Notes: generated by a model from the letters alone, not told the origin. Counted from the first letter of the stretch, positions 19,310 to 28,055 are shown. The stretch: 64,000 bases of DNA from Acidimicrobiia bacterium (GCA_026002935.1 BPGH01000001.1:359965-423964), one strand, 5' to 3'. Translations and numbers: made by a program.

Positions 19310-19333
19310 GCACCCCCGGCGCCGGGCCGGTGC
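19310..19333. terminator. GC hairpin between convergent genes
   Basis: GCACC (19310-19314) pairs with GGTGC (19329-19333) around the 12-bp palindrome CCCGGCGCCGGG. The hairpin lies just after the stop of the kinase gene and 2 bp before the convergent gene's stop. It probably acts as a terminator. Confidence 0.5.
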
Positions 19334-19335
19334 GC

Positions 19336-20682
19336 TCAGCCGGGGTCCCGCCCGGCGCCCAGGTGCCGGGCGAACCAGTCGGCCGCGAGCACGGCGACGC
19401 GCTCGAGCGCGCCCGGCTCCTCGAACAGGTGCGATGCCCCCGGCACGACCACGAGCTCGACCGGCGCGGACCGCATCCGTGCGCGCGCCTGCTCGTTGAG
19501 GTGCAACACGACCTCGTCGCGCCCGCCGACGACGAGCAGCGTCGGTGCCCGCACCTCGGCGAGCCGCGGGCCGGCGAGATCCGGCCGTCCCCCGCGCGAG
19601 ACCACCGCGCGGACGTCCGTCGCGGGATCCGCCGCGGCCCACAACGCCGCCGCCGCGCCGGTGCTCGCGCCGAAGTAGCCGACGTGCGCGCCGGGGAGGC
19701 CGCCGCCGGTGCGTACCCACGCGGTCGCGGCGGCCAGGCGCGACCCGAGCCGTCCCACGTCGAACACGTTGGCCCGGTCGCGCTCCTCGGCCGGTGTGAG
19801 CAGGTCGAACAGGAGCGTGGCGAGGCCCGCCCGGTGCAGCACCCCGGCGACGTACCGGTTGCGGGGGCTGAGGCGGCTGCTGCCGCTGCCGTGCGCGAAC
19901 AGCACGACGCCCCCCGCGCCGGGCGGCACCGCCAGCGTCCCGGGGAGCGGCGTGCCGCCGGCGTCCACCACGACCTCGCGCTGGCCGGCCGGTTCGGCGC
20001 GGGCCGGCGCGGGCGGATCGCGGGGGTCGCGTCCCGCGCCGGGCACGTCCGGCGCGGCCCGCTCGAGCAGCTCGACGACCTCGGCGTCGGTCGTCTGCGA
20101 GAAGTCGTCGTACCACTGGCCGATCGCGTGGAACGGTTCCGGTTGCTCCAGGCAGACGAGCTCGTCGGCGTCGCCGCGCAGGCGCGCGACGGTGTCGGGG
20201 GGTGCGACGGGCGCCGCGAGCACCACCCTCCGCGCACCGTGGGCGCGCGCGACCTGGCACGCGGCCCGTGCCGTCGAGCCGGTCGCGATCCCGTCGTCGA
20301 CGATCAGCGCGGTCCGGCCCGCGACCGGCACCGCCGGGCGGTCGCCGCGGAAGCGGCGAGCGCGGCGTTCGAGCTCCTCGCGCTCGCGGCGCTCCACCTC
20401 TGCGAGCTGGCCCTGGGTGACACCGGCGGCGCGGACGATCGCGTCGTTCACGATGCGGACGCCGCCCTCGCCGATCGCGCCCATGCCGAGCTCCGGCTGG
20501 TACGGCACCCCGAGCTTGCGTACGACGATCACGTCGAGCGGCGCGCCCAGCGCGCACGCGACCTCGTACGCGACCGGCACCCCGCCGCGCGGCAGTGCGA
20601 GCACCACGACGTCCTCGCCGCGCAGTCCCGACAGCGCGGCGGCGAGGCGCCGCCCCGCGTCGCGTCGGTCCCGGAACCTCAC
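19336..20682 (-). CDS. Phosphoribosyltransferase fused to a dienelactone-hydrolase-like domain
   Basis: A 448-residue fusion. The N-terminal type I phosphoribosyltransferase (about 1-210) has VVVLALPRGGVPVAYEVACAL, VIVVRKLGVPYQPELGMGAI and the PRPP loop ALIVDDGIATGSTARAA. The C-terminal alpha/beta-hydrolase domain (about 230-448) has FAHGSGSSRLSPRN, the nucleophile elbow GYFGASTGAAAAL, the acid in VVGGRDEVV and the His in VPGASHLFEE. Both substrates are unknown. Rv0571c of M. tuberculosis has this same architecture and is listed in the DosR regulon, from memory. The GTG at 20682 overlaps the capA stop (GTGA), so it is coupled to capA. Confidence 0.85.
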   Translation of the reverse strand: MRFRDRRDAGRRLAAALSGLRGEDVVVLALPRGGVPVAYEVACALGAPLDVIVVRKLGVPYQPELGMGAIGEGGVRIVNDAIVRAAGVTQGQLAEVERREREELERRARRFRGDRPAVPVAGRTALIVDDGIATGSTARAACQVARAHGARRVVLAAPVAPPDTVARLRGDADELVCLEQPEPFHAIGQWYDDFSQTTDAEVVELLERAAPDVPGAGRDPRDPPAPARAEPAGQREVVVDAGGTPLPGTLAVPPGAGGVVLFAHGSGSSRLSPRNRYVAGVLHRAGLATLLFDLLTPAEERDRANVFDVGRLGSRLAAATAWVRTGGGLPGAHVGYFGASTGAAAALWAAADPATDVRAVVSRGGRPDLAGPRLAEVRAPTLLVVGGRDEVVLHLNEQARARMRSAPVELVVVPGASHLFEEPGALERVAVLAADWFARHLGAGRDPG

Positions 20683-21677
20683 CGTCCACCCCCGTCGGGG
20701 CACGCCGCCGCCGACCGCAGCTCGACGACGAGCCGGCCGTCCTGCTCGCGGGCCTCGGTGCCGAGCGCCGTGCACGCCGTGGCGAAGCGCCGGGCGATCC
20801 AGGCCGCCTCGTCGGCGTCCGCGAGCCGGGTGTGGCAGTGGTCGAGCGTGATCGGGACGGCCTCGACGCGCCGCGGGCCGAGGTCGTCGAGCTCGACCAG
20901 GAAGACCAGCCCGCAGTCGTTGCGCAGCACCGGGTCCGTCGCGTAGTCGTCGAGGAAGTCGCCCAGGTCGTAGAGCACCCGCCCGGCGACGCCGTGGAAC
21001 ACGTGGGCGGAGTGCCCGGCGACGAGGGCGGCGCCGGCGCCGACCAGCGCGGCGGCCGCGGCGCGCACGCGGGCGATCGGCTCGCGCGTCATGTTCGGAC
21101 CCCAGTGGGGCGAGACGACGACGCTCGCCCCGGCCGGGGCGCGGATCGCGTCGAGCAGCCACGCGTCGGGGCGGCCGTCGAGCCGCGCCAGCGCGACCCC
21201 GGGGCGGCCGGGCCCCGCGGCGAAGTCGCGCGGGTGGTCGGTGCAGCCCACGAGCGCGAAGGGGCGGCCCGCCACCTCGAAGGACGCCGGCCGGCGCGCC
21301 GCGCCGGCGTCGGCCCCGGCCCCGGTCGTGCGGATGCCGGCGGCGTGCAGGAGCTCGAGCGTGTCGGCCAGCGCGTCGTACCCGTAGTCGAGCGCGTGGT
21401 TGTTCGCGAGCGTCACGGCCGTCACGCCGAGCCGGGCCAGCACCTCGACGGCCGCGGGCGGCGCCCGGAAGAAGAACGGCTTGCCCGGGGCGGGCCAGCG
21501 TTCACCGCGCTCCGAGATGCAGCACTCGAGGTTCGCGACGACCGCGTCCGCGTCGCGCAGGACGGCGCACACGGCGGCATCGACCACCGAGCCGGGCCCC
21601 TCCTCCAGGATCCGTTCCCCGACGCGCCGACCGAGCATGACGTCGCCGAGGAGCGCGAGCGTCACCACCGCAGGCAC
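20679..21677 (-). CDS. capA: CapA/PgsA-family metallophosphatase-like protein
   Basis: A 332-residue CapA-family protein (poly-gamma-glutamate synthesis CapA fold, related to calcineurin-like phosphoesterases). Motifs are LALLGDVMLGRRV, VANLECCISERG, TLANNHALDYGYDALADTLELL, VVSPHWGPN and VAGHSAHVFHGVAG, together supplying the metal ligands. No clear signal peptide is present, so a cytosolic role is possible. It is unlikely to make a capsule alone because capB/capC are absent. Rv0574c is the M. tuberculosis DosR-regulon counterpart as I recall. It is followed in a 4-bp overlap by the phosphoribosyltransferase fusion. Confidence 0.85.
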   Translation of the reverse strand: MPAVVTLALLGDVMLGRRVGERILEEGPGSVVDAAVCAVLRDADAVVANLECCISERGERWPAPGKPFFFRAPPAAVEVLARLGVTAVTLANNHALDYGYDALADTLELLHAAGIRTTGAGADAGAARRPASFEVAGRPFALVGCTDHPRDFAAGPGRPGVALARLDGRPDAWLLDAIRAPAGASVVVSPHWGPNMTREPIARVRAAAAALVGAGAALVAGHSAHVFHGVAGRVLYDLGDFLDDYATDPVLRNDCGLVFLVELDDLGPRRVEAVPITLDHCHTRLADADEAAWIARRFATACTALGTEAREQDGRLVVELRSAAACPDGGGR

Positions 21678-21744
21678 CGCCGGCCTCCCGGAAGCGGGCG
21701 GCTCGTTCCCACCTCGCGACGATCGCGCCGCGAGGTGGCGCGCC

Positions 21745-21764
21745 CAAGGGCCGAAGGACCGCGC
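21745..21764. promoter_or_regulatory. Candidate DosR-like motif upstream of capA
   Basis: CAAGGGCCGAAGGACCGCGC has GGGCC and GGACC half-sites around GAA. It lies in the 97-bp gap between rtcB and capA, 68 bp upstream of the capA start. About 10 of 20 positions agree with the mycobacterial DosR consensus. Confidence 0.35.
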
Positions 21765-21774
21765 GGTCCTCGCG

Positions 21775-23223
21775 TCACGCCTTGACGACCCCGATCGGCA
21801 CGAGCCGGGCGACGACCCGGGCCAGGCCGGCGCCTTCGCACGCGCGCACGACCTCGTCGACGTCCTTGTACGCGAACGGTGCCTCCTCCGCGAGCCCGCG
21901 CCAGGAGTGCGACCGGACCGCCACGCCGGACGACTCGAGCTCGCGGGCCAGCTCGCGGCCGCCGATCCGCCGGCGGGCCGCGTGGCGGCTCATCACCCGC
22001 CCGGCGCCGTGGCAGGCGGACGAGAACGCTTCGTTGCCGGCCACACCGGCGAGCACGTACGACGCCGTGCCCATCGAGCCGGGCACGATCACGGGCTGGC
22101 CGGTCGCGCGGTACGGCCCGGGGAGCTCGGGGTGCCCGGGGGGCAGCGCCCGCGTCGCGCCCTTGCGGTGCACGCACAGCAGGCGCTCCCGGCCGTCGAC
22201 CTCGTGGCGCTCCAGGGCGGCGAGGTTGTGCGAGACGTCGTAGCACAGCCGGAGGTCGCGGTGGCCGGTCGCGGCCGCGAACGCCTCACGGGTCGCGTGC
22301 GTGAGGAGCTGGCGGTTCGCGCGCCCGTAGTTCGCGGCCGCCGCCATCGCGCCGAGGTACGCGCGGCCCTCCGCGGACTCGACCGGCGCGCACGCGAGCT
22401 GGCGGTCGGGGACCGTGATCCCGTGGCGCGCCATCGCGCCGAGCATGCGGGTCACGTGGTCCTGGCAGATCTGGTGGCCGAGCCCGCGCGACCCGCAGTG
22501 GATCATCACGCAGACCTGGCCCTCGTGCAGGCCGAACACCGAGGCCGTGGCGGGGTCGAGCACCGCTTCGACGACCTGCACCTCGAGGAAGTGGTTCCCC
22601 GACCCGAGGCTGCCGACCTGCGCGGCGCCCCGCGCGAGCGCACGGGGCCCCACCTCGTCCGCGTCGGCAGCCGCGACGGTCCCCCGTCCCTCCGTGTGCT
22701 CCAGGTCCTCCTCGGTACCGAATCCGCGCTCGACGGCGTACGCGGCCCCGCGGGTGAGCACCGAACGCAGTTCGTCGGGCCCGACCGACCACACGCCGCC
22801 CGGACCCATGCCCCGGGGGATGCCGCGGTCGAGGGCGTCCATGAGGTCGGCGCGGCGCGCCTCGACGTCGGCCCGGGCGAGGGTGCTCGTCAGCAGCCGC
22901 ACCCCGCAGGAGATGTCGAAGCCCACACCGCCGGGGGACACGACGCCGCCGGCGGCGACGTCGGTCGCGGCGACCCCGCCGATCGGGAACCCGTATCCCC
23001 AGTGCACGTCGGGCATCGCGAACGACGCGCGGACGATCCCGGGCAGCGTGGCGACGTCCGCGACCTGGCGGAGCGAGGCGTCCTCGGCGACGTCGGGCAG
23101 CAGGGCGGCCGACGCGTAGACGATGCCGGGCACCCGCATCGCGCCGCGTGCCTCGATGCGGTACCGGAACGGCCCGGCCTCGACGAGCTCGATCGGCCGG
23201 TCGGTGGCGGCACGTGCGGTCAT
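21775..23223 (-). CDS. rtcB: RNA-splicing ligase RtcB
   Basis: A 482-residue GTP- and Mn(II)-dependent ligase joining RNA 2',3'-cyclic phosphate or 3'-phosphate ends to 5'-OH ends. All family blocks are visible: [31 protein letters not shown] with the metal-binding Cys, [50 protein letters not shown] with the neighbourhood of the GMP-accepting His, and [13 protein letters not shown]. It follows its activator archease 38 bp downstream in the same direction. The ATG at 23223 has a GGAG site close upstream. Rv2631 is the DosR-regulon homologue in M. tuberculosis, from memory. It fits repair of RNA damaged by toxin nucleases under stress. Confidence 0.95.
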   Translation of the reverse strand: MTARAATDRPIELVEAGPFRYRIEARGAMRVPGIVYASAALLPDVAEDASLRQVADVATLPGIVRASFAMPDVHWGYGFPIGGVAATDVAAGGVVSPGGVGFDISCGVRLLTSTLARADVEARRADLMDALDRGIPRGMGPGGVWSVGPDELRSVLTRGAAYAVERGFGTEEDLEHTEGRGTVAAADADEVGPRALARGAAQVGSLGSGNHFLEVQVVEAVLDPATASVFGLHEGQVCVMIHCGSRGLGHQICQDHVTRMLGAMARHGITVPDRQLACAPVESAEGRAYLGAMAAAANYGRANRQLLTHATREAFAAATGHRDLRLCYDVSHNLAALERHEVDGRERLLCVHRKGATRALPPGHPELPGPYRATGQPVIVPGSMGTASYVLAGVAGNEAFSSACHGAGRVMSRHAARRRIGGRELARELESSGVAVRSHSWRGLAEEAPFAYKDVDEVVRACEGAGLARVVARLVPIGVVKA

Positions 23224-23261
23224 GGGCTCCTCCTCACACGCTCACCCGTCCGGGCACCCCG

Positions 23262-23732
23262 TCACACGTCGACGACGACCCGGCAGACCCAGCGGCCGTC
23301 GGTGCGCCCGAACTCGAGCCCCGAGCGCGAGACGCCCTTCGGGACGGCGCCGACCAGCTCGACGTCGCCGGCGGGCACCACACCGAACTCGCCGGCGATC
23401 GCGCCGTCCTCGTCCTCCTCCACGCTGACGGTGACGGGCAGCACGCCGCGCGCGTCGAGCAGGTACAGCACGTCGTCGAGCAACGCGACGACGACGTCCT
23501 CGTCGAGCGGGGCATCGACCTCGAACGGCACCGCCTCCGCCGGACGCGCGTCCGGGTCACGCGCCGCGAACGCGTCCACGAGCCCGAGGACGACCTCGGC
23601 GATGCACTCGACGCGGCTCGGCGCCCAGGCCTCGACGATCGTGTCCGCCGTGTGCGGCAGCGTCCGGTGGCCCGCTGCGGGCTCGCGCGCGGGCGACCCG
23701 CCGGGCGGCTGCGGGTCGGTCGTCCGGTGCAC
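23262..23732 (-). CDS. Archease, RtcB activator
   Basis: A ~156-residue archease-like protein. TLPHTADTIVEAWAPSRVECIAEVVLGLVDAF gives the conserved N-terminal HTAD motif whose Asp binds metal. LLDDVLYLLDARGVLPVTVSVEE and the C-terminal GRWVCRVVVDV complete the fold, and the acidic C-terminus is as usual for the family. Archease speeds the guanylylation step of RtcB. The GTG at 23732 is the only suitable start in frame. It precedes rtcB in an operon; its presumed M. tuberculosis counterpart is Rv2630. Confidence 0.83.
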   Translation of the reverse strand: MHRTTDPQPPGGSPAREPAAGHRTLPHTADTIVEAWAPSRVECIAEVVLGLVDAFAARDPDARPAEAVPFEVDAPLDEDVVVALLDDVLYLLDARGVLPVTVSVEEDEDGAIAGEFGVVPAGDVELVGAVPKGVSRSGLEFGRTDGRWVCRVVVDV

Positions 23733-23764
23733 GCCCCCATCGTCGCCGCCCGCAGGCCGCCCGA

Positions 23765-23784
23765 CCAGGGACCAACGAACCCGA
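23765..23784. promoter_or_regulatory. Candidate DosR-like motif upstream of archease-rtcB
   Basis: CCAGGGACCAACGAACCCGA matches TTSGGGACTWWAGTCCCSAA at about 12 of 20 positions, including GGGAC, the WW centre and CCC. It lies 32 bp upstream of the archease start, within the region shared with the divergent DUF1918 gene. Confidence 0.4.
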
Positions 23785-23986
23785 CCGCGCCGGGCCGGTC
23801 GCACCGGCGGGCGCGGCCGCACCGGAGCCGGGCAGGGCGGTGCCGTCGGCGCCGGTCCCGGCCATCGGCGGGCGCGGCCGCGCCGGGAGCCCGGGCTTGC
23901 GGGCCCGCGCGGCACGGGCACAATGGACGGGATCCGAAGGGCGGCGCCGCCCCCGTCACGGCGGGCGCACGGTCGGAGGAGGGACG

Positions 23987-24181
23987 ATGGACGCGAAGGT
24001 CGGTGACGAGATCGTCGTCGACTCGCCGCACACCGGGGGCGTCCCGCGGCGCGGCGAGGTGGTCGAGGTGATCCTGCGCGGCGACGTCGTGCAGTACCGG
24101 GTCCGGTGGAGCGACGGGCGCGAGACGGTGTTCTCCCCCGGCTCCGACGCCCACGTCGTTCCCGCGCGGACGCGCGGCTGA
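23987..24181 (+). CDS. DUF1918 small protein
   Basis: A 64-residue protein filled by a DUF1918 domain: MDAKVGDEIVVDSPHTGG, RRGEVVEVI, VQYRVRWSDGRETVFSPGSDAHV. It looks like a small beta-barrel of SH3/KOW type. It has a strong GGAGGAGG ribosome site 5 nt before the ATG. Function is unknown. Rv0569 of M. tuberculosis, a DosR-regulon gene, carries the same domain (from memory). The 254 bp upstream also serve the divergent archease operon. They contain a 16-bp direct repeat (23805-23820 and 23866-23881). Confidence 0.85.
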   Translation: MDAKVGDEIVVDSPHTGGVPRRGEVVEVILRGDVVQYRVRWSDGRETVFSPGSDAHVVPARTRG

Positions 24182-24182
24182 A

Positions 24183-24207
24183 CCGCGGGCGGTCCCCGCT
24201 CCCGCGG
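24183..24207. terminator. Hairpin between convergent DUF1918 and PepSY genes
   Basis: CCGCGGG (24183-24189) and CCCGCGG (24201-24207) form a 7-bp stem with an 11-nt loop. It lies immediately after the DUF1918 stop and 4 bp before the convergent stop at 24212. Confidence 0.5.
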
Positions 24208-24211
24208 GCGG

Positions 24212-25795
24212 TCAGCGCTGCCCGAACGCGTGCCGCAGCCGCGGGATGCGCCGGATCACGAACCGGTCGAGTCCCAGCACCAGGAGCGCGGTGACGCCCC
24301 ACAGGGGGTAGATCACGCCGAGCACGATCGCGATCACGAGCAGGTGGTCGGCGATTCGCGGGTCGGCCGGCCGCCGCGGCAGCCCGAGCGAGCCGGGCCG
24401 GCGACGCTTCCAGTACATCACCGCCGCGCTGATCACCGCCCAGATCAGCGCGAGGCACCCGAAGGTCATGACGATGCGGTTGACGAGGCCGAACTGGGTA
24501 CCCATGTGCGTACTGATCGTGTAGTCGGCGGCCCGCCACACCGCGCCGAACCCGTACAGCTCCTGGCGCCCGAGCGTCGCCCCCGTGAACTGGTCGAAGT
24601 AGACGGTGAGCGCGTCCTGGCTGCGCCCGGGCCACGGGTTCGCGGCCGCGAAGCTGCCGTAGGTGACCGTGCCGTCGTCGGCCGTCACGTCCTCGGGGAA
24701 CGAGAGCCCGAAGCCGTCCTTCAGGCCCTCCTCGCGCGCCGCCCGCACGACGAGGTCGAGCGACAGGCGGGCGGGCCCGTCACCGGTGCCCTCGTCGCCG
24801 GAGCCGGAGCCCCCGTGGCCCGAGCCGTGGTCGTCGCCCGCACCGAACGCCGCGGGTCGTGCCCCGGCCGGGGCGGGTGACGCGGGCACGCGCAGGTCCT
24901 GCAGCACCCAGTTGATCCGGTTGCCGAAACGGTCGACGTCGCCGAGGCGCGCCACCGACGAGGCGGGCGGGTCGGGGTAGCTGCCGGGCGTCGCCTTCTC
25001 CGCGAGGAAGTCGAAGTTGCCGCCCCACCAGCCCGACCACGGCAGCCCGGAGACGACGAAGAACACGAGCACCCACGACAGCAGGAACCCCGGCACCGCG
25101 TGCAGGTCGCGCCAACGGGCGCGGCCGCGCTTCGACAGCCGCGGTACGAACAGCGCCTTGCCGGTCCCCCGCTTGCGCGGCCACCACAGGTAGACGCCGG
25201 TCGCGGCGAGCACGAGCCCCCAGCACGCGAAGATCTCGACGAGCACGTCGCCGACCGCGAATTCGGCGAACAGCGGGTCCGGCCCGAACAGCCCGGCGGC
25301 CGTCGGCAGCTTCACCTTCAGCGCCTCGTTGTTCAGCGTGCCGTGGAGGCGGTTCGCGAGGCCGACGATGCCGCCGTCGGGATCGCGAGCGCCGAGCACC
25401 TCGCCCGTGTAGGGGTCGACGAACACGTCGCGGCCGTCGTCGATGCCGAAGCGCGTGGCGTGGCGGGCGTCGACCGGGGTCACGAGCGACACGATCGTCG
25501 CGTCGGGGAACTCGCGCCCGACCGCGGCGGCCTGCTCGTCGTAGCTCAGCCGCTCGCCCCCCACGTCCACGGTGCGGACGTCGCCCTCGAGCCAGTCCTG
25601 GATCGGTTGCGTGTACAGGATGACGAGCCCCGTCAGGGCGAGCAGCACCAGGATCGGCGCCGCGAACAGCCCTGCGTAGAAGTGGATGCGCCAGATCGCG
25701 CGCCAGCGCCGGCTCACGCGGTCGGAGTCGGGAGCGTCGCCGTTGCCGTCGGTCGCGCCGCGGTCGTCGTGTCCCGAACGGTTCGCCTCCGTCAT
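24212..25795 (-). CDS. PepSY-associated transmembrane protein
   Basis: A 527-residue protein of the PepSY-TM family (DUF/COG3182), often linked to iron uptake or membrane reductases. The first span follows RAIWRIHFYAGLFAAPILVLLALTGLVILY, and the first PepSY region has DVFVDPYTGEVLGARD. HGTLNN, EIFACWGLVLAATGVYLWWPRKRG, WRDLHAVPGFLLSWVLVFFVVSGLPW and ISTHMGTQFGLVNRIVMTFGCLALIWAV give the conserved His-bearing helices. A Gly/His-rich insert (GDDHGSGHGGSGSG) lies in the large outer loop. The ATG at 25795 is the best start. It probably acts alone; electron transfer or metal reduction is inferred from family only. Confidence 0.85.
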   Translation of the reverse strand: MTEANRSGHDDRGATDGNGDAPDSDRVSRRWRAIWRIHFYAGLFAAPILVLLALTGLVILYTQPIQDWLEGDVRTVDVGGERLSYDEQAAAVGREFPDATIVSLVTPVDARHATRFGIDDGRDVFVDPYTGEVLGARDPDGGIVGLANRLHGTLNNEALKVKLPTAAGLFGPDPLFAEFAVGDVLVEIFACWGLVLAATGVYLWWPRKRGTGKALFVPRLSKRGRARWRDLHAVPGFLLSWVLVFFVVSGLPWSGWWGGNFDFLAEKATPGSYPDPPASSVARLGDVDRFGNRINWVLQDLRVPASPAPAGARPAAFGAGDDHGSGHGGSGSGDEGTGDGPARLSLDLVVRAAREEGLKDGFGLSFPEDVTADDGTVTYGSFAAANPWPGRSQDALTVYFDQFTGATLGRQELYGFGAVWRAADYTISTHMGTQFGLVNRIVMTFGCLALIWAVISAAVMYWKRRRPGSLGLPRRPADPRIADHLLVIAIVLGVIYPLWGVTALLVLGLDRFVIRRIPRLRHAFGQR

Positions 25796-25935
25796 CGCCC
25801 ACCTCGCACGATCCGGCTCGCCCCGTGGCACGCGGCCAGGACCCGGAGCCGGGAGCACCGACTTCCCACCGACGGTCAGGTCGGCCGGTCGCGGCGACGA
25901 GTTCCCCGGACCGCGCGCGGCGTGCGCGCGGGCCG

Positions 25936-26409
25936 TCAGCGGCGGGGCGCGCCCACGGGGCGCAGCCGTCGCCGGCGCGGGGCCCGGGGCCGTTCGAGGC
26001 GGACGAGCGCCCACATCGTGAACAGGGCGGCGAGCTGGACGACGTGGGGCGACTCCGCGAGCAACTCGGCCCGGCCCTGTACGACGTCGACCACGGTGGT
26101 CGCGGTGAGCAGGACCGCGAGCGTGGCCACGACGGGCAGCAGCGCGCCCGCCCGCCGGGGCCGGGCCGCGGTGTAGACGAACCCGACGGCCAGCGCGACG
26201 GCGACCGCGCCCTCGTGGCGGGCGCCGTGCACCGGCAGGTCCGCGGCGTCGCCGAAGAGCAGCGGACCGAGGGCGGCGAGGAAGAGCAGCGCCGCGAGGG
26301 TCACGAGCACGAGCCGGAGCGCGTGCGCCGCGGGCGAGTGGGTGCGGTCGGGCTCGAGCGCCGCCAGCACTCGCGTCGCGAGGTCGGGCGCCGGGGCCTC
26401 GTCGCTCAT
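25936..26409 (-). CDS. Small four-helix membrane protein next to sigC
   Basis: A 157-residue membrane protein with about four spans (LRLVLVTLAALLFLAALGPLLF, GAVAVALAVGFVYTA, ALLPVVATLAVLLTATTVVDVV, VVQLAALFTMWALV). Two His (VHGARHEGA) lie at the first loop. It is divergent from the sigma factor gene, with 101 bp between the starts. It has no anti-sigma zinc motif; I do not know its function. Its position suggests regulation by, or of, the SigC-like factor. Confidence 0.65.
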   Translation of the reverse strand: MSDEAPAPDLATRVLAALEPDRTHSPAAHALRLVLVTLAALLFLAALGPLLFGDAADLPVHGARHEGAVAVALAVGFVYTAARPRRAGALLPVVATLAVLLTATTVVDVVQGRAELLAESPHVVQLAALFTMWALVRLERPRAPRRRRLRPVGAPRR

Positions 26410-26510
26410 CGCGCCATCGTCGCGCCGGCCCGCGGCGTCGCCAACTCGCGCCCGCGACCCGCACCCATCCGGTTGGTCGCCGCGGACGCACCCGCCGTAC
26501 GCTGCGGCCG

Positions 26511-27032
26511 GTGGACCGGCTGACGACGCTGCTCCTCGACGCCCGGGACGGCGACCGCGACGCGTTCGCCGCGGCGATCCGTGAGTCGGAGGCCGACGTC
26601 ACCGCGTTCGTCCGCCACTGGGCCCGCGCCTGCGACGTCGACGACGTCGTCCAGGACACCTACGTGCGCGCGTGGGGTGCCCTCGGCTCGTTCCGCGCCG
26701 CCGGAACCGGCCGGGCGTGGCTCCTCGCGATCGCGCGCCGGGCGTGCGCCGACGCCGTACGGGCCGCGCAGCGCCGGCGGCGCATCCTGCACCGCGCCAC
26801 CGAGCAGGCGTCCCGGCTGCCGGGCCACGAGCCCGATCCCGCCGCCGCGCACGCGCTCGGCGCACTGATCGGCGCGCTCGACGCCGAGCGCCGCGAGGCG
26901 ATCGTGCTCACCCAGGTCCTCGGGCTGTCCTACGAGGAGGCCGCCCAGGTGTGCCGGGTCCCCGTCGGCACGATCCGGTCGCGGGTCGCACGCGGGCGGG
27001 CGGCGGTGGCCCGGGCCGCCGAAGCCGGCTGA
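26511..27032 (+). CDS. sigC: ECF RNA polymerase sigma factor, SigC-like
   Basis: A 173-residue ECF sigma factor. Region 2 includes TAFVRHWARACDVDDVVQDTYVRAWGALGSFRAAGTGRAWLLAIARRACAD, and region 4 includes REAIVLTQVLGLSYEEAAQVCRVPVGTIRSRVARGR. The WLLAIAR, LTQVLGLSY and CRVPVGTIRSRVAR stretches closely resemble mycobacterial SigC. That factor lacks a dedicated anti-sigma gene and, as I recall, controls copper uptake. No anti-sigma factor with a HxxxCxxC motif is adjacent here either. The neighbouring SCO1, cytochrome c and cupredoxin genes fit a copper/respiration regulon. Start is GTG. Confidence 0.85.
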   Translation: MDRLTTLLLDARDGDRDAFAAAIRESEADVTAFVRHWARACDVDDVVQDTYVRAWGALGSFRAAGTGRAWLLAIARRACADAVRAAQRRRRILHRATEQASRLPGHEPDPAAAHALGALIGALDAERREAIVLTQVLGLSYEEAAQVCRVPVGTIRSRVARGRAAVARAAEAG

Positions 27033-27046
27033 CCGGCCCCGGCGCG

Positions 27047-27436
27047 TCACCGCACCACCAGCGTGAACCGTCCGCTCGGGTGCAGCGAGCACGCACCCGT
27101 GTACCGGCCCGGGCTCTCCATGCGGTACGAGCGCGTCGCGCGCGGGGGAACGTAGAACGGCCCGACGTCGGCGCCGAACGGCCCGCGGTTCTCGATGGTG
27201 AGCACCTGGCCGACCTCCAGCTCGACCCGATCGGGGAACGGCGACGCGCCCGGCACCCCGGTGCCGGGCGGCCCGGTGATCACGATCCGCTCCGCCGCGG
27301 CGGCGCCCGTCACCTCCGCCACCTGCGGGGCGCGCGGGGCGGGCGCCCCGCACCCGGGGCCGAGCGCGAGGCCCGACGTCACGGCCGCGGCGAGCAGCGC
27401 CCGCCGGCGCCGCCCGACGTCGCGGCCGTCACGCAC
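27047..27436 (-). CDS. Cupredoxin-like exported protein with incomplete copper site
   Basis: A 129-residue protein with an Arg-rich, hydrophobic signal (RRRRALLAAAVTSGLALGPGC, possible lipobox Cys), then a plastocyanin-like beta-sandwich: VELEVGQVLTIENRGPF and ESPGRYTGACSLHPSGRFTLVV. The Cys and second His of a blue-copper site are present (CSLH). The first His (NxxxxxH) and the Met are not evident, so type 1 copper binding is doubtful. GTG start at 27436 overlaps the SCO1 stop by 8 bp, implying a shared role in copper handling. Confidence 0.7.
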   Translation of the reverse strand: MRDGRDVGRRRRALLAAAVTSGLALGPGCGAPAPRAPQVAEVTGAAAAERIVITGPPGTGVPGASPFPDRVELEVGQVLTIENRGPFGADVGPFYVPPRATRSYRMESPGRYTGACSLHPSGRFTLVVR

Positions 27437-28055
27437 CGGCGAGGAGGACCCGCAGGTCCTCCGCCATGTCGCGGCTCGACACGCCGAACGGCCACAGCAC
27501 CCGTACGTCGCCGTGGTCGTCGACGACCACCACGACCGAGCTGTGCCCGAAGTCGGTCGTCCCGTCCGGACGGAGGGTGCGCTGCGAGGCGACGCCGAAC
27601 GCCCGCTGCACGCGCCGGAGGGTCCCCTCGTCGTCGGTCCGCAGGCCGTGGTACCGCCCGTCGGGGAAGAACCGGCGGAGGAAGCGGTCGAGCACCGCGG
27701 CGTCGTCGCGCTCGGGGTCGACCGTCGCCATCGCGACGGCGACCCGTTCCGAGCGCGGCGGCCCCAGCAACTCGAGCGCGCGGGAGAGGTCCGCCATCGT
27801 CGTCGGGCAGATGTCGGGGCAGTGCTTGAAGCCGAAGAACACCGCGAGGAGCCCGCCCTCGGGCGCGCGGAACACGAAGTCGCGCGCGGGGGCGACGGTC
27901 ACCTCGGGCAGTGAGTACCCGCCGACGCGCATGGGCTCGACCGGCACGAGCCCGTGCAGTGCAGCGGGCCGCGGCGCGTCGCCGCCCCCGCCGCAGGCCG
28001 CGACCGCCACGGCGAGCACCACCGCGGCGAGGGGGGCGGGCAGGTTGCGGCTCAT
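27429..28055 (-). CDS. SCO1/SenC family copper chaperone
   Basis: A 208-residue lipoprotein (lipobox AVAAC) with a thioredoxin-like SCO fold. Copper ligands are clear: GFKHCPDICPTTMADL gives CxxxC, and TDFGHSSVVVVVDDHG gives the distal His. SCO proteins deliver copper or act as thiol reductants for the CuA site of cytochrome c oxidase, on the outer face of the membrane. The ATG at 28055 directly precedes the signal. It is cotranscribed with the cupredoxin-like gene and divergent from the cytochrome c gene over 96 bp. Confidence 0.88.
   Translation of the reverse strand: MSRNLPAPLAAVVLAVAVAACGGGGDAPRPAALHGLVPVEPMRVGGYSLPEVTVAPARDFVFRAPEGGLLAVFFGFKHCPDICPTTMADLSRALELLGPPRSERVAVAMATVDPERDDAAVLDRFLRRFFPDGRYHGLRTDDEGTLRRVQRAFGVASQRTLRPDGTTDFGHSSVVVVVDDHGDVRVLWPFGVSSRDMAEDLRVLLAGA

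Noticed and set aside
17809..20946. A 1045-codon open frame on the plus strand.
   Set aside because: It is a frame-shifted reading of the kinase and an antisense reading of the phosphoribosyltransferase and capA genes; its composition is Arg/Pro/Ala only.
20679..21677. CapA as evidence of a poly-gamma-glutamate capsule.
   Set aside because: No capB, capC or pgsE is present and no export signal is seen; CapA-family proteins are common outside capsule loci.
23805..23881. A 16-bp direct repeat (CGGCGGGCGCGGCCGC) upstream of DUF1918 as an operator pair.
   Set aside because: The units are pure GC, 61 bp apart and resemble general background; no regulator is suggested.
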